DNA of 64,000 nt, taken from NCBI GenBank assembly GCA_030682575.1, contig JAUXNX010000025.1:1-64000 (forward strand). Direction: 5' to 3'. The notes beneath the pieces are model-generated. The model saw nothing but the letters and a program-made list of their open reading frames with translations. It did not search any database and was not told the origin of the DNA. Position 1 is the first letter of the stretch. Every line of letters begins with the position of its first letter. The position numbers were made by a program, and so were the translations under genes. Origin of the DNA: Gammaproteobacteria bacterium. GTDB taxonomy: Bacteria > Pseudomonadota > Gammaproteobacteria > Pseudomonadales > Pseudohongiellaceae. Positions 1-8,322 of the stretch are shown here, piece by piece.

Positions 1-229
1 TTTCTAACTTAATAAATTAACGCAGTTGCTTACCTTTGATAATCTTGCAATTTATGCAAAACCACCTTCAGCAAGCACCCACCTCTATTACTTAATCTCA
101 ACTTTTTAAAGAACTTTTTCCTCAACCTTCGTGGTCAGGAGCGGGCGTATTATAGGGCCAAATTTTGACCTTGCAAGTTATTTGTCAGATTAATTTCAGA
201 AAGAGAATCCGCACGTAATCCGTCGAAAA
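1..229. other. Leading intergenic stretch, no gene seen
   Basis: I find no gene here. The stretch is AT-rich up to about base 180 and lies downstream of the leftward msrQ stop, so it should hold the end of the msrPQ transcript and perhaps the promoter of a gene to the left of the window. I see no convincing GC stem followed by a T run on either strand. Confidence 0.5.
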
Positions 230-844
230 TCAAGCCATATCAACCCTTGACAATAGCCCGGCTTTCGCCCTTCGCGCTACAAAATACTTATAGGCACGGT
301 AGATCAAAAGCGGGAGGAGGATACTACCATAAATTACTGCTTCTGTAAGATCTGTTCGCAAAATCCATATCAAATGAATCAGGCCAAGAATATTGGCCAG
401 GTAAACCAGTGTATGGATTTTCTTCCATCGGCGCCCCAGCTTGCGCATCATGACCTTGCTGGAAGTACAGCCTAAAACGACAAGGATCAGGAATGAGAGA
501 AAGCCAACGGTGATATAGGGTCTGTCGAGAATATCATCGAAGATCTCCAACCAACGAAACTGCAAAAGAAAAACAATGTAAGTAAGAAAGTGAACGGATG
601 CATAGAAAAGTGCAAATAATCCGAATGTTCTTCTATAAGGCACCAGTCTCACCCAACCACTCAGCTCCCTGAGAGGAGTAATAGCAAGTGAGAGAAGTAG
701 AAAGCGCAGCGTCCACACTCCTGTCTCGATAGCAAGCGTATCAGCGGGATCAGGCCCTAATGTATCTTGAATAGCTGCGCACAGCAGACTGATGAATGGA
801 AGGAGACTGATTGAGAAAACCAGCCATCGGATTGCAGTCAACAT
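230..844 (-). CDS. msrQ: MsrQ, heme-binding membrane subunit of the MsrPQ methionine sulfoxide reductase
   Basis: Inner-membrane heme b protein that passes electrons to periplasmic MsrP for repair of oxidised methionine in envelope proteins. The 204-residue product is nearly all hydrophobic, with about six membrane helices, and has the family's RRTFGL segment after the second helix plus conserved histidines in ASVHF, KKIHTLVY and LIHLIW, the likely heme ligands. Length fits the family (about 200). It follows msrP on the same strand after 26 bases, so the two should be co-transcribed. A TTG at 847 sits directly before the ATG at 844; I take the ATG. Identification is firm from both family features and the msrP neighbour. 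Confidence 0.95.
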   Translation of the reverse strand: MLTAIRWLVFSISLLPFISLLCAAIQDTLGPDPADTLAIETGVWTLRFLLLSLAITPLRELSGWVRLVPYRRTFGLFALFYASVHFLTYIVFLLQFRWLEIFDDILDRPYITVGFLSFLILVVLGCTSSKVMMRKLGRRWKKIHTLVYLANILGLIHLIWILRTDLTEAVIYGSILLPLLIYRAYKYFVARRAKAGLLSRVDMA

Positions 845-870
845 CAACGCCCCGTTTGTTGTCGCATGCT

Positions 871-1914
871 TCAGTAGTACCTGGACAGATCCATGCCGCT
901 ATAAAGAGAGGCCACTTGCTCCCCATATCCATTGAACGGTAAAGTGGGTATGCGAGAATTACTGAACAAAGTTTGAGGCAGCCTTGTCTCCATATCCTGA
1001 CGCCAGCGGGGATGATGTACTTCCGGATTAACGTTGGCATAGAATCCGTATTCATTCGCAGCAAGCATATTCCAGCTAGTAGCAGGCTCGCTCTCCGTAA
1101 ACCGGATTTTGACTATCGATTTGATACTCTTGAACCCGTACTTCCAAGGCACAACAAGCCGGATTGGGGCGCCATTCTGAGGGGGCATGTAGTTGCCATA
1201 AACCCCAACAGCCAGAAACGCCAGCGGATGTGTGGCCTCATCTATCCTGAGACCTTCTCTGTAAGGCCAATTGATAGTAGTGAATCTGGAGCGTTGACCG
1301 GGCATGCTCTCCGGATCCAGCAAGGTCAGGAATTCAACATACTTCGCTTTTGAGGTCGGCTGGAAACGTCTGATCAAATCAGCCAGTGGAAAACCGACCC
1401 AAGGAATTACCATCGACCAGCGTTCAACGCAACGCAGTCGATAGATTCTCTCTTCCAGGGTGTGAGGCTTGAGAATGTCCTCCAGGGTGTAAACGCCCGG
1501 TTTGTCGACCTCTCCTTCCATGGCGACAGACCATGGATCAGCCTTGAACGCCCCCGAGTTCGCAACTGGATCACCCTTGTCGGTACCGAACTCATAAAAA
1601 TTGTTGTACGAGATAACATCCCTGTATGGTGTCAGCGGCTCTCCCGTATAAAAGTCTCCCCCAGCCTCAACCGGTTTGATGGACTCGAACTTGCCTTCCC
1701 ACCAATCCGCCGGAGCAGCCCTCTCCAAATCCGCAGGGGCCCGAGCTCGCAAGCCATCACCTGCGGCCGCATCAACTCTCGCAGGTAGCAGCCCCGAAAC
1801 CAAGGCCCCTGTCGCCAATCCCAGACTACCGGTCATGAAATGACGGCGCTGATGATAAATACTTTCAGAGGTGATTTCAGATGAAGGGATATCTTGTGAC
1901 GATTTGATCAACAT
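871..1914 (-). CDS. msrP: MsrP, periplasmic molybdopterin methionine sulfoxide reductase catalytic subunit
   Basis: Catalytic subunit of MsrPQ; a molybdenum-cofactor enzyme that reduces methionine sulfoxide in periplasmic proteins. The 347-residue product starts with a Tat signal: RRHFM at residues 23-27, then a hydrophobic stretch to an ARVDA cleavage region near residue 49. The rest is the sulfite-oxidase-like fold of YedY, with the Mo-ligating cysteine in LRCVERW and the conserved WVGFPL segment just after it. Length is close to E. coli MsrP (334). A strong Shine-Dalgarno (GAGGAAGG) lies 8 bases before the ATG. msrQ follows. No copper- or oxidant-type regulator gene is adjacent. Confidence 0.96.
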   Translation of the reverse strand: MLIKSSQDIPSSEITSESIYHQRRHFMTGSLGLATGALVSGLLPARVDAAAGDGLRARAPADLERAAPADWWEGKFESIKPVEAGGDFYTGEPLTPYRDVISYNNFYEFGTDKGDPVANSGAFKADPWSVAMEGEVDKPGVYTLEDILKPHTLEERIYRLRCVERWSMVIPWVGFPLADLIRRFQPTSKAKYVEFLTLLDPESMPGQRSRFTTINWPYREGLRIDEATHPLAFLAVGVYGNYMPPQNGAPIRLVVPWKYGFKSIKSIVKIRFTESEPATSWNMLAANEYGFYANVNPEVHHPRWRQDMETRLPQTLFSNSRIPTLPFNGYGEQVASLYSGMDLSRYY

Positions 1915-2085
1915 GGAATTTACCTTCCTCAGTACCAGCAGGTTTGCTTGATTTGCAGCATATTCGAGGCAGTACGTCCAGTCGCAACCATGACCTCAAA
2001 CTGTCGCGCCATACCAACCAGACAGAAATTCACAATCAATTGTTACAACGCACATCAATCGTGAGATGACTGCCCGCCAGAATAA

Positions 2086-2916
2086 TTACGCAGAGGGTTT
2101 GTCTCCAGATTTCCGCCCTCGTGAAAACGGCATTCTATAAAGCCAGATCGCCGGTCCTGATGCAGCGTAGACAAGACACATTGTGAACAGGACTTCATGG
2201 GGATTCTGTGCAATCACTACCAACAGAACCACAGCCATCAGAAACACTACATAGGGAACTGTTCCCTTGAAGTGTATTTCCTTGAAACTGAAATAACGGA
2301 AGTTCGAAATCATCAAAATACCAGTGAAAGCTGTAAGAACCGCTGTACCGAAAGCCACCAATGGCGTCATCTCGACATCATATTTGTACCCTACCCACAC
2401 CACAAAAGTGACGAGTCCCGCTGCCACAGGGCTCTGTAGGCCAACGAAAAACCGCTTATCCACAGTGCCCAACTGCACATTAAAACGCGCAAGACGCAGC
2501 GCAGCGCAAGATATATAGATGAAGCTGGCCGCCCAGCCCGGCTCTCCCAGCGACGAAAGCGCCCAACTGAAGACTATCAAGGCAGGAGCGACTCCAAAGG
2601 AAACCATATCGGACAGACTGTCAAACTGCGCTCCAAAGGCACTCTGAGTATTAGTCAGCCTTGCGACCCTGCCATCCAGTCCGTCCAGAACAGCTGCAAT
2701 AAGGATAGCCCATCCGGCTTCATTGAAGTTCCCACCCATACCGGCAATGATCGCATAAAAGCCCGCAAACAGGGCTCCCAGAGTAAGAAGATTAGGCAGC
2801 AGATAGATACCTCTGCGACGAATCTTCTTGCCGCCCTCCGAGACGACCTCTTCATGCTCATCAATTGGAAAAAGGCTATCTTCCTCACTCGCATCTTTAT
2901 CGTTATCAGTATCCAT
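2086..2916 (-). CDS. pssA: CDP-diacylglycerol--serine O-phosphatidyltransferase
   Basis: Makes phosphatidylserine from CDP-diacylglycerol and serine, the first step to phosphatidylethanolamine. This is the integral-membrane CDP-alcohol phosphatidyltransferase type, not the peripheral phospholipase-D-like enzyme of E. coli. The family signature D-G-x2-A-R-x8-G-x3-D-x3-D is intact at D81, G82, A85, R86, G95, D99 and D103. An acidic and basic cytosolic N-terminus (residues 1-36) precedes several membrane helices. It lies between msrP and ilvY on the same strand. In Pseudomonas, as I recall, pssA follows ilvC directly; here the ilvYC pair separates it from ilvIH. Confidence 0.95.
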   Translation of the reverse strand: MDTDNDKDASEEDSLFPIDEHEEVVSEGGKKIRRRGIYLLPNLLTLGALFAGFYAIIAGMGGNFNEAGWAILIAAVLDGLDGRVARLTNTQSAFGAQFDSLSDMVSFGVAPALIVFSWALSSLGEPGWAASFIYISCAALRLARFNVQLGTVDKRFFVGLQSPVAAGLVTFVVWVGYKYDVEMTPLVAFGTAVLTAFTGILMISNFRYFSFKEIHFKGTVPYVVFLMAVVLLVVIAQNPHEVLFTMCLVYAASGPAIWLYRMPFSRGRKSGDKPSA

Positions 2917-2979
2917 AAAGCGGAAGTTTCCTCGGAACAGAACATTGGTATAGAGACGACTATCTTCTCAGCGCAAAGA

Positions 2980-3918
2980 TTATACACATCCTGAATTCGA
3001 TTGGCGTTGAAGACGAAAAGGAGGGGTGGCGATGTGTTCGAGAGACATGTCCCAGAACGCCTTGATAAGCGGATTGTTCAGTTTTCTCGTCAATGTACAC
3101 AATCCAATCGAAAAAGGCTCCATCTCGGGCTGAACCCTAAGAATTTCAATCTTTCCTCTCATTGGGCTATTCTCCACAACAAGTTGTGGCACAACCCCCA
3201 CACCGAAGCCAAGACTGACCATGCTGACTATGGCCTCGTTACCACTGACCTGAGCATAGATGTTCGGGCGAATCTTCCTATCCTGTAACCATTGATCTAC
3301 CCTCGTTCTTGCCAAGCCTGACTCTGAGAGGATAAGAGGGATACGCTCCCAAGGCAGTCCGTCGCCGTGCTCCCCGAGTAACTCACGCAGCGGACATGCA
3401 ACGAGTGGCGCAATGAATACCAGTGGAGATTGCCGAATCGTGTGAAAATGGAGTTTTTCAGGCAAACGATCTGGACGTGCAGCAATCCCGACGTCCTCCT
3501 CCTCGTCCAGAATGCGCTGAATGGTCAGCGCGGTATCGCCAGTGTGCAACTGTATTTCTACAGCCGGATACTGCAATCGAAACTGATCCAACAACTCATG
3601 CAGGAAACTATAACTGGCAGTCACTGAACAAAATATGCTCAATCTCCCTGAAAGCACATCGGATTGTTGTTGCAACTCCAGTTTCAATGTCTGCCAGCGA
3701 TCCAGGGTCTCAATAGCGTATTCACGAAATCTTTGTCCTGCCACGGTCAGAGTTGCCGTGCGGTTGTCCCGCTCAAACAACAACTCACCCACCTCATGTT
3801 CAAGTTTCTGGATAATACGGGTCAATGTCGAAGGGCTAAGGCGAAATTCCCGGCTGGTCTTGCCAAAATGCAGCGTCTTACACAGATGTAGAAAGAGTTG
3901 CAGTTCCTTTATTTCCAA
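2980..3918 (-). CDS. ilvY: IlvY, LysR-type activator of ilvC
   Basis: LysR-family regulator that activates ilvC in response to acetolactate or acetohydroxybutyrate in enteric bacteria. The N-terminal winged helix-turn-helix (HFGKTSREFRLSPSTLTR) closely follows E. coli IlvY, including the FERDNRTATLT wing; the rest is the LysR effector domain. The divergent position beside ilvC settles the assignment. The reading frame is open back to a TTG at 3963, but I prefer the TTG at 3918 (product starts M-E-I-K-E-L-Q-L-F): it matches the N-terminus of known IlvY and has a GAGGGAG Shine-Dalgarno 11 bases upstream. That gives 312 residues. A start at 3963 would add 15. Confidence 0.92.
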   Translation of the reverse strand: MEIKELQLFLHLCKTLHFGKTSREFRLSPSTLTRIIQKLEHEVGELLFERDNRTATLTVAGQRFREYAIETLDRWQTLKLELQQQSDVLSGRLSIFCSVTASYSFLHELLDQFRLQYPAVEIQLHTGDTALTIQRILDEEEDVGIAARPDRLPEKLHFHTIRQSPLVFIAPLVACPLRELLGEHGDGLPWERIPLILSESGLARTRVDQWLQDRKIRPNIYAQVSGNEAIVSMVSLGFGVGVVPQLVVENSPMRGKIEILRVQPEMEPFSIGLCTLTRKLNNPLIKAFWDMSLEHIATPPFRLQRQSNSGCV

Positions 3919-3987
3919 GATTAGTGTTGCTCCCTCAAGCGCAGCACTTTGTGCGCCAATCAATTATTGCAAAAATAAGAATATATT

Positions 3988-4013
3988 GTTGCATATATAT
4001 CGTTTTACGCAAC
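3988..4013. promoter_or_regulatory. Candidate IlvY operator between ilvY and ilvC
   Basis: An inverted repeat GTTGC (3988-3992) / GCAAC (4009-4013) with 16 bases between sits in a very AT-rich part of the ilvY-ilvC gap; a further TTGC lies at 3967-3970. TTGC/GCAA half-sites are what I recall for the enteric IlvY operators. The right half-site touches the -35 element proposed for ilvC, which fits an activator of that promoter. Inference from symmetry and position only. Confidence 0.5.
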
Positions 4014-4032
4014 CAAAGAGATCACCTATGAT
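4004..4032 (+). promoter_or_regulatory. Candidate sigma-70 promoter of ilvC
   Basis: TTTACG (4004-4009) and TATGAT (4027-4032) with a 17-base spacer match the sigma-70 consensus at 4 and 5 of 6 positions. It would give a leader of roughly 95 bases before ilvC. The -35 overlaps the right half of the candidate IlvY operator. A GGAG Shine-Dalgarno lies just before the ilvC ATG at 4136. Confidence 0.55.
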
Positions 4033-4135
4033 GCGCACCTGACTTTCTGCGACTCTGTCGGAACTGTCGCCACACCAGCACATACCTGGAATCAGGAAGT
4101 AAACCTGGTCCAACCTTAGTAACTGGAGAGACACG

Positions 4136-5605
4136 ATGAACTATTTCAATACCCTGCCACTGCGGCTGCAACTGCAACAACTCGGTAAGTGCCGTTTCAT
4201 GGACAAGCACGAGTTTGCCGATGGCGTGAATTACTTGCTCGGGAAAAAGATTGTCATCGTTGGCTGTGGCGCTCAGGGTCTGAACCAAGGCCTGAATATG
4301 CGCGACAGCGGTCTGGACATCTCTTACACCCTGCGCGCGGCCGCCATCGCGGAGAAGAGACAGTCCTGGAAGAACGCCACTGACAATGGTTTCAACGTTG
4401 GCACCTATGAACAATTGATCCCAAGCGCGGACCTGGTCTTGAACCTGACGCCGGACAAGCAGCACACCCCTGTCATCAAGGACATCATGCCGTTGATGAA
4501 AAAGGGGGCATGCCTCGCCTACTCACACGGCTTCAATATAGTAGAAGAAGGAATGCAGATTCGTCCTGACCTGACAGTGGTCATGGTGGCACCGAAGTGT
4601 CCCGGTACCGAGGTTCGCGAAGAATACAAGCGTGGCTTCGGAGTTCCGACGCTGATTGCGGTCCATGCCGAGAACGACCCCAATGGTGACGGCCTGCAGA
4701 TTGCGAAAGCCTATGCTGCGGCAACTGGTGGTCACCGCGCCGGCGTGCTGGAGTCCTCCTTCATTGCGGAAGTAAAGTCCGACCTGATGGGCGAACAGAC
4801 AATTCTCTGTGGCATGCTGCAAACCGGCACCATCCTTTGCTATAACAAGATGGTTGAGAAAGGTATTGACCCGGCATACGCCTCCAAGCTGATGCAGCAC
4901 GGCTGGGAGGTCGTATCCGAAGGCCTGAAGCACGGCGGTATCACGAACATGATGGATCGTCTGTCCAACCCGGCGAAGATCGTTGCCAATTCACTGGCCA
5001 CTGAGTTGAAGGAGATCATGGCTCCGCTGTTCCAGAAACACATGGATGACATCATCACTGGCGCCTTCTCCAAAGGCATGATGGAAGACTGGGCCGATGA
5101 CGACCGCAAGCTGCTGGGCTGGCGCGCTGCCACTGCAGAGACTGCATTCGAGAAGTCCACCGCCGGCACCATGACTATCAGCGAACAGGAATACTATGAC
5201 AACGGTATTCTAATCGCCGCTATGCTGAAGGCGGGAGTAGAACTGGCTTTCGAAACCATGACCGACAGCGGCATCATCGAAGAGTCTGCGTACTACGAAT
5301 CCCTGCATGAGACTCCGCTGATCGCCAATCTCATAGGTCGCAAAAAGCTTTATGAGATGAACAAGGTAATATCTGATACTGCCGAGTACGGGTGCTATCT
5401 GTTCTCACACGCGTGCGTGCCGCTGCTGAAGGACTTTATGGCCAAAGTCGATCTCGACGTGATTGGCAAAGGTCTGAACCTGAAGGACAATAGCGTGGAC
5501 AACGCTGAACTGATCGCTGTGAATCAGAGTATCCGCAATCATCCGATCGAAATTGTCGGCAAGAAGCTGCGCTCGTACATGACGGCAATGAAGAAGATCA
5601 TCTGA
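4136..5605 (+). CDS. ilvC: Ketol-acid reductoisomerase, class II (long form)
   Basis: Converts acetolactate or acetohydroxybutyrate to the dihydroxy acids of valine and isoleucine synthesis, with NADPH and Mg. The 489-residue product is the long class II enzyme of enterics and plants (E. coli 491); the N-terminus ([19 protein letters not shown]) and the GCGAQG dinucleotide loop at 43-48 are nearly those of E. coli. Class I enzymes, including the Pseudomonas one, are about 330-340 residues. The divergent ilvY upstream is also the enteric arrangement. It converges on ilvIH across a shared terminator. The class of enzyme is unusual for a locus otherwise ordered as in pseudomonads. Confidence 0.97.
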   Translation: MNYFNTLPLRLQLQQLGKCRFMDKHEFADGVNYLLGKKIVIVGCGAQGLNQGLNMRDSGLDISYTLRAAAIAEKRQSWKNATDNGFNVGTYEQLIPSADLVLNLTPDKQHTPVIKDIMPLMKKGACLAYSHGFNIVEEGMQIRPDLTVVMVAPKCPGTEVREEYKRGFGVPTLIAVHAENDPNGDGLQIAKAYAAATGGHRAGVLESSFIAEVKSDLMGEQTILCGMLQTGTILCYNKMVEKGIDPAYASKLMQHGWEVVSEGLKHGGITNMMDRLSNPAKIVANSLATELKEIMAPLFQKHMDDIITGAFSKGMMEDWADDDRKLLGWRAATAETAFEKSTAGTMTISEQEYYDNGILIAAMLKAGVELAFETMTDSGIIEESAYYESLHETPLIANLIGRKKLYEMNKVISDTAEYGCYLFSHACVPLLKDFMAKVDLDVIGKGLNLKDNSVDNAELIAVNQSIRNHPIEIVGKKLRSYMTAMKKII

Positions 5606-5634
5606 GTATTCAGGTGACCTTTTCGTCGATAATA

Positions 5635-5658
5635 AAAAAGGGCCGTGAGGCCCTTTTT
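5635..5658. terminator. Bidirectional rho-independent terminator between ilvC and ilvH
   Basis: A perfect inverted repeat, AAAAAGGGCC (5635-5644), loop GTGA, GGCCCTTTTT (5649-5658), lies between the convergent stops of ilvC (5605) and ilvH (5683). The GGGCC/GGCCC core is flanked by an A run and a T run, so the stem is followed by U in both directions and can end transcription from either side. Confidence 0.9.
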
Positions 5659-5682
5659 CATTGACTCAGTAATACGCGAAAT

Positions 5683-6174
5683 TTACACGCTGAGAACTTT
5701 TTCACCTCTGGAGATACCAGAGACTCCAGTTCTTGCAACTTCCAGTACCGTTGTCCCACTGATAGCTGCAAGAAAGCCATCCAGTTTCTCAGACGTTCCC
5801 ACCAGCTGAATGCTGTAAATGGTATTGGTAACATCCACGATCTGACCGCGAAAGATATCTGCCGTACGTTTTACTTCATCCCGCTGCGCACCGGTTGCCT
5901 TCACCTTGATCAGCATCAGTTCACGCTCTATGTGTGCACCCTCTGTCAGATCCACCAGTTTCACCACATCGATCAGTTTGTTAAGGTGCTTGGTGATCTG
6001 TTCGATCTTCCGATCATCACCGATGGTTGTAATCGTCAGACGCGACAACGTGCGATCATCCGTTGGCGCCACAGTGAGCGATTCGATGTTGTAGTTGCGC
6101 TGGGAAAACAGGCCGACAACCCGTGACAAGGCGCCGGGTTCATTCTCCAGCAGAATAGAAATAATATGCCTCAT
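5683..6174 (-). CDS. ilvH: Acetolactate synthase small (regulatory) subunit
   Basis: Regulatory subunit of acetohydroxyacid synthase III, which binds valine through an N-terminal ACT domain and raises activity of the large subunit. The product is 163 residues, as in E. coli IlvH; the ACT domain starts at once (MRHIISILLENEPGALSRVVGLFSQRNYNIESL) with the NEPGALSRV effector-loop signature, and the C-terminal ALS_ss_C domain follows. Its ATG lies one base after the ilvI stop, so the two are translationally tied. Confidence 0.97.
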   Translation of the reverse strand: MRHIISILLENEPGALSRVVGLFSQRNYNIESLTVAPTDDRTLSRLTITTIGDDRKIEQITKHLNKLIDVVKLVDLTEGAHIERELMLIKVKATGAQRDEVKRTADIFRGQIVDVTNTIYSIQLVGTSEKLDGFLAAISGTTVLEVARTGVSGISRGEKVLSV

Positions 6175-6175
6175 C

Positions 6176-7936
6176 TCAGGTTCTCTCCGTCTTGCTAAGA
6201 TACATGTCTTTCATCGCGCCGCCCTTGATTGCCATCGGGTACACATGCTCCATCGGATCAACCATGACGTCGATGAACACCAGCCTGTCCTTCAATGCAA
6301 AGGCCTCGGTCATCTTCGTGTTCAGATCCGACAATTTTTCGATGCGAACACCTACGTGGCCATAAGCTTCTGCCAGCTTCACAAAATCAGGCAGCGATTC
6401 GGCATAGGTACTGTGTGAGTAGCGACCACCGTACTGCATGTCCTGCCACTGTTTGACCATACCCAACGCCTGATTGTTCAGGCAAACGATCTTGATCGGC
6501 AGTTGATACTGCAAGCAGGTTGCCAGTTCCTGCAGATTCATCTGAAAGCTGCCTTCGCCGGTCACGCACACAGACACCGCATCCGGAAATGCCAACTGCA
6601 CGCCCATTGCAGCCGGGAAGCCGAAACCCATCGTCCCCAGTCCACCGGAGTTGATCCAGCGGCGGGGTTCATCGAATTTGTAATACTGCGCGGCAAACAT
6701 CTGGTGCTGGCCCACGTCGGAAGACACGTAGGCCTCCCCCTTGGTTATTTCATACAGACTCTGAATGACCTGTTGCGGCTTGATGACATCATTGTCTGCA
6801 GGAATGACTTTCAGCGAATCTTTCTCGCGCCAGCCATCGATCTGCTTCCACCATAGATCCAGCGATTTGCTGTCGACACGAGTCTCGGACAACTTGATCA
6901 GCTCCAGCATCTCTTCGAGAACGCAGGTGACAGATCCAACGATGGGAACGTCAGCGGCTACCGTCTTCGAAATGGAAGCAGGATCAATGTCGATATGCAG
7001 AATCTTGGCGCCAGGACAGAACTTGGAGACGGCATTAGTGACACGGTCATCGAAGCGAACGCCAATTCCGAGCACAACATCGCTGAAGTGCATCGCCATA
7101 TTGGCTTCATAGGTGCCATGCATCCCCAGCATGCCGAGGAACTGTCTGTCAGTTGCCGGATAGGCACCCAATCCCATCAGAGTATTAGTGACAGGAAAGT
7201 CCAGTTTGCGCGCAAGCTCTCTGAGCAAATCACTGCCATTACCCTGCACCACGCCGCCGCCGGTATAAAGAACCGGGCGTTTTGCCGCCAGCAAAAGCTC
7301 AACAGCCTTCTTGATCTGACCAGTGTGCCCCTTGCCTGGCACAGAATAGGAGCGCAATTTGACCGACTCCGGGTACTGATATTTGAACTTTTTGCTCGGA
7401 TCCGTTGCATCCTTTGGAATATCAATGACAACCGGCCCCGGCCTGCCTGTAGTGGCAATATGGAAGGCCTTCTTGACGATCATCGGAATGTCTTCCGGGT
7501 TCTGAACCATGAAGCTGTGCTTCACGATCGGGCGGGAGATACCGACCATGTCGGTCTCCTGAAAGCCATCGGAGCCGATCAACGAGCTGTCGACCTGTCC
7601 GGAAATGACGATCATCGGAATGGAGTCCATGAACGCCGTGGCAATACCTGTAATGGCGTTGGTGGCACCAGGGCCCGAGGTCACCAATACCACGCCTGGC
7701 TTGCCGGTTGCCCGCGCATAACCATCAGCAGCGTGAGTCGCCGCCTGTTCGTGACGCACAAGTATGTGCTCCACCTTGTCCTGATTGAAAATCGCGTCAT
7801 ATATGTGCAGAACGGCACCGCCAGGGTAGCCGTAGATCATTTCAACGCCTTCGTCGTGTAATGCCCGGATGAGCATGTCACCGCCGGATAATTGTTCCAC
7901 TTTCATAGACCTCTGTGCTGTCGTGTGTACAGTCAT
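6176..7936 (-). CDS. ilvI: Acetolactate synthase large (catalytic) subunit
   Basis: ThDP-dependent enzyme that condenses two pyruvates to acetolactate or pyruvate with 2-oxobutyrate to acetohydroxybutyrate, the entry to valine, leucine and isoleucine. The 586-residue protein shows the ThDP-activating glutamate (E63 in [14 protein letters not shown]), the FAD-binding middle domain and a ThDP/Mg motif starting GEGSFQMN and ending CLNN; the usual GDG is GEG here, which I recall also in Pseudomonas. It ends KTERT like E. coli IlvI. The ATG at 7936 has an AGGA Shine-Dalgarno about 12 bases upstream. Forms an operon with ilvH. Confidence 0.97.
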   Translation of the reverse strand: MTVHTTAQRSMKVEQLSGGDMLIRALHDEGVEMIYGYPGGAVLHIYDAIFNQDKVEHILVRHEQAATHAADGYARATGKPGVVLVTSGPGATNAITGIATAFMDSIPMIVISGQVDSSLIGSDGFQETDMVGISRPIVKHSFMVQNPEDIPMIVKKAFHIATTGRPGPVVIDIPKDATDPSKKFKYQYPESVKLRSYSVPGKGHTGQIKKAVELLLAAKRPVLYTGGGVVQGNGSDLLRELARKLDFPVTNTLMGLGAYPATDRQFLGMLGMHGTYEANMAMHFSDVVLGIGVRFDDRVTNAVSKFCPGAKILHIDIDPASISKTVAADVPIVGSVTCVLEEMLELIKLSETRVDSKSLDLWWKQIDGWREKDSLKVIPADNDVIKPQQVIQSLYEITKGEAYVSSDVGQHQMFAAQYYKFDEPRRWINSGGLGTMGFGFPAAMGVQLAFPDAVSVCVTGEGSFQMNLQELATCLQYQLPIKIVCLNNQALGMVKQWQDMQYGGRYSHSTYAESLPDFVKLAEAYGHVGVRIEKLSDLNTKMTEAFALKDRLVFIDVMVDPMEHVYPMAIKGGAMKDMYLSKTERT

Positions 7937-8322
7937 TGAACCTGCTTCCTGCCGATACTTGCAAAATAGCAGCGGTTTCGTCCGCTTGCTGCGACGAAAT
8001 AAATTCTGACTGATATAAAATTCTAGGAGACGTCAGCGGGGACGAGCGAATGAAGCACTCGGACAAACCCCTTGGCTGACTCTTGTCGGCCCTCTACGCG
8101 GTAACGTGTCGGAGCCTCAGGTGGACGTTGTTTGACACCTAAGAAAGTCACGGTGCCCGGTATTTTTTTGCCGGGCATCCACTGAATCAGATCGGGTGAG
8201 GGGATGATCTGGTCAGTCTGCAAACCAAAAACGCTGCCAATTTTCCCACCAAATCGCTTAAAGTCAAGCGATTAAATGGCTGGCATGCTGGCTTGCAGAT
8301 CAATCAGACCAGGATCTGGCGC
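7937..8322. other. 386-base gap upstream of ilvI and downstream of clpB; no recognised gene
   Basis: The ilvIH promoter must lie here; an AT-rich block (TAGAATTTTATATCAG on the minus strand, about 8010-8030) is the likeliest place. An open frame on the minus strand from about 8271 to 8023 (TTG at 8223 would give 66 residues) resembles nothing I know. Two hairpins are visible: an 8-bp repeat AATCGCTT/AAGCGATT at 8252-8273 and TGCCCGG/CCGGGCA at 8154-8177 whose loop holds a T run. Neither has a classical terminator layout. I see no leader peptide rich in Val/Leu/Ile codons. Confidence 0.5.

Noticed and set aside
6995-7861. 288-codon open frame on the plus strand
   Set aside because: It lies wholly antisense to ilvI, whose protein is certain; the translation has no recognisable sequence.
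8154-8177. TGCCCGG/CCGGGCA hairpin as a terminator after clpB
   Set aside because: The T run is in the loop rather than after the stem, and the hairpin is some 145 bases beyond the clpB stop.
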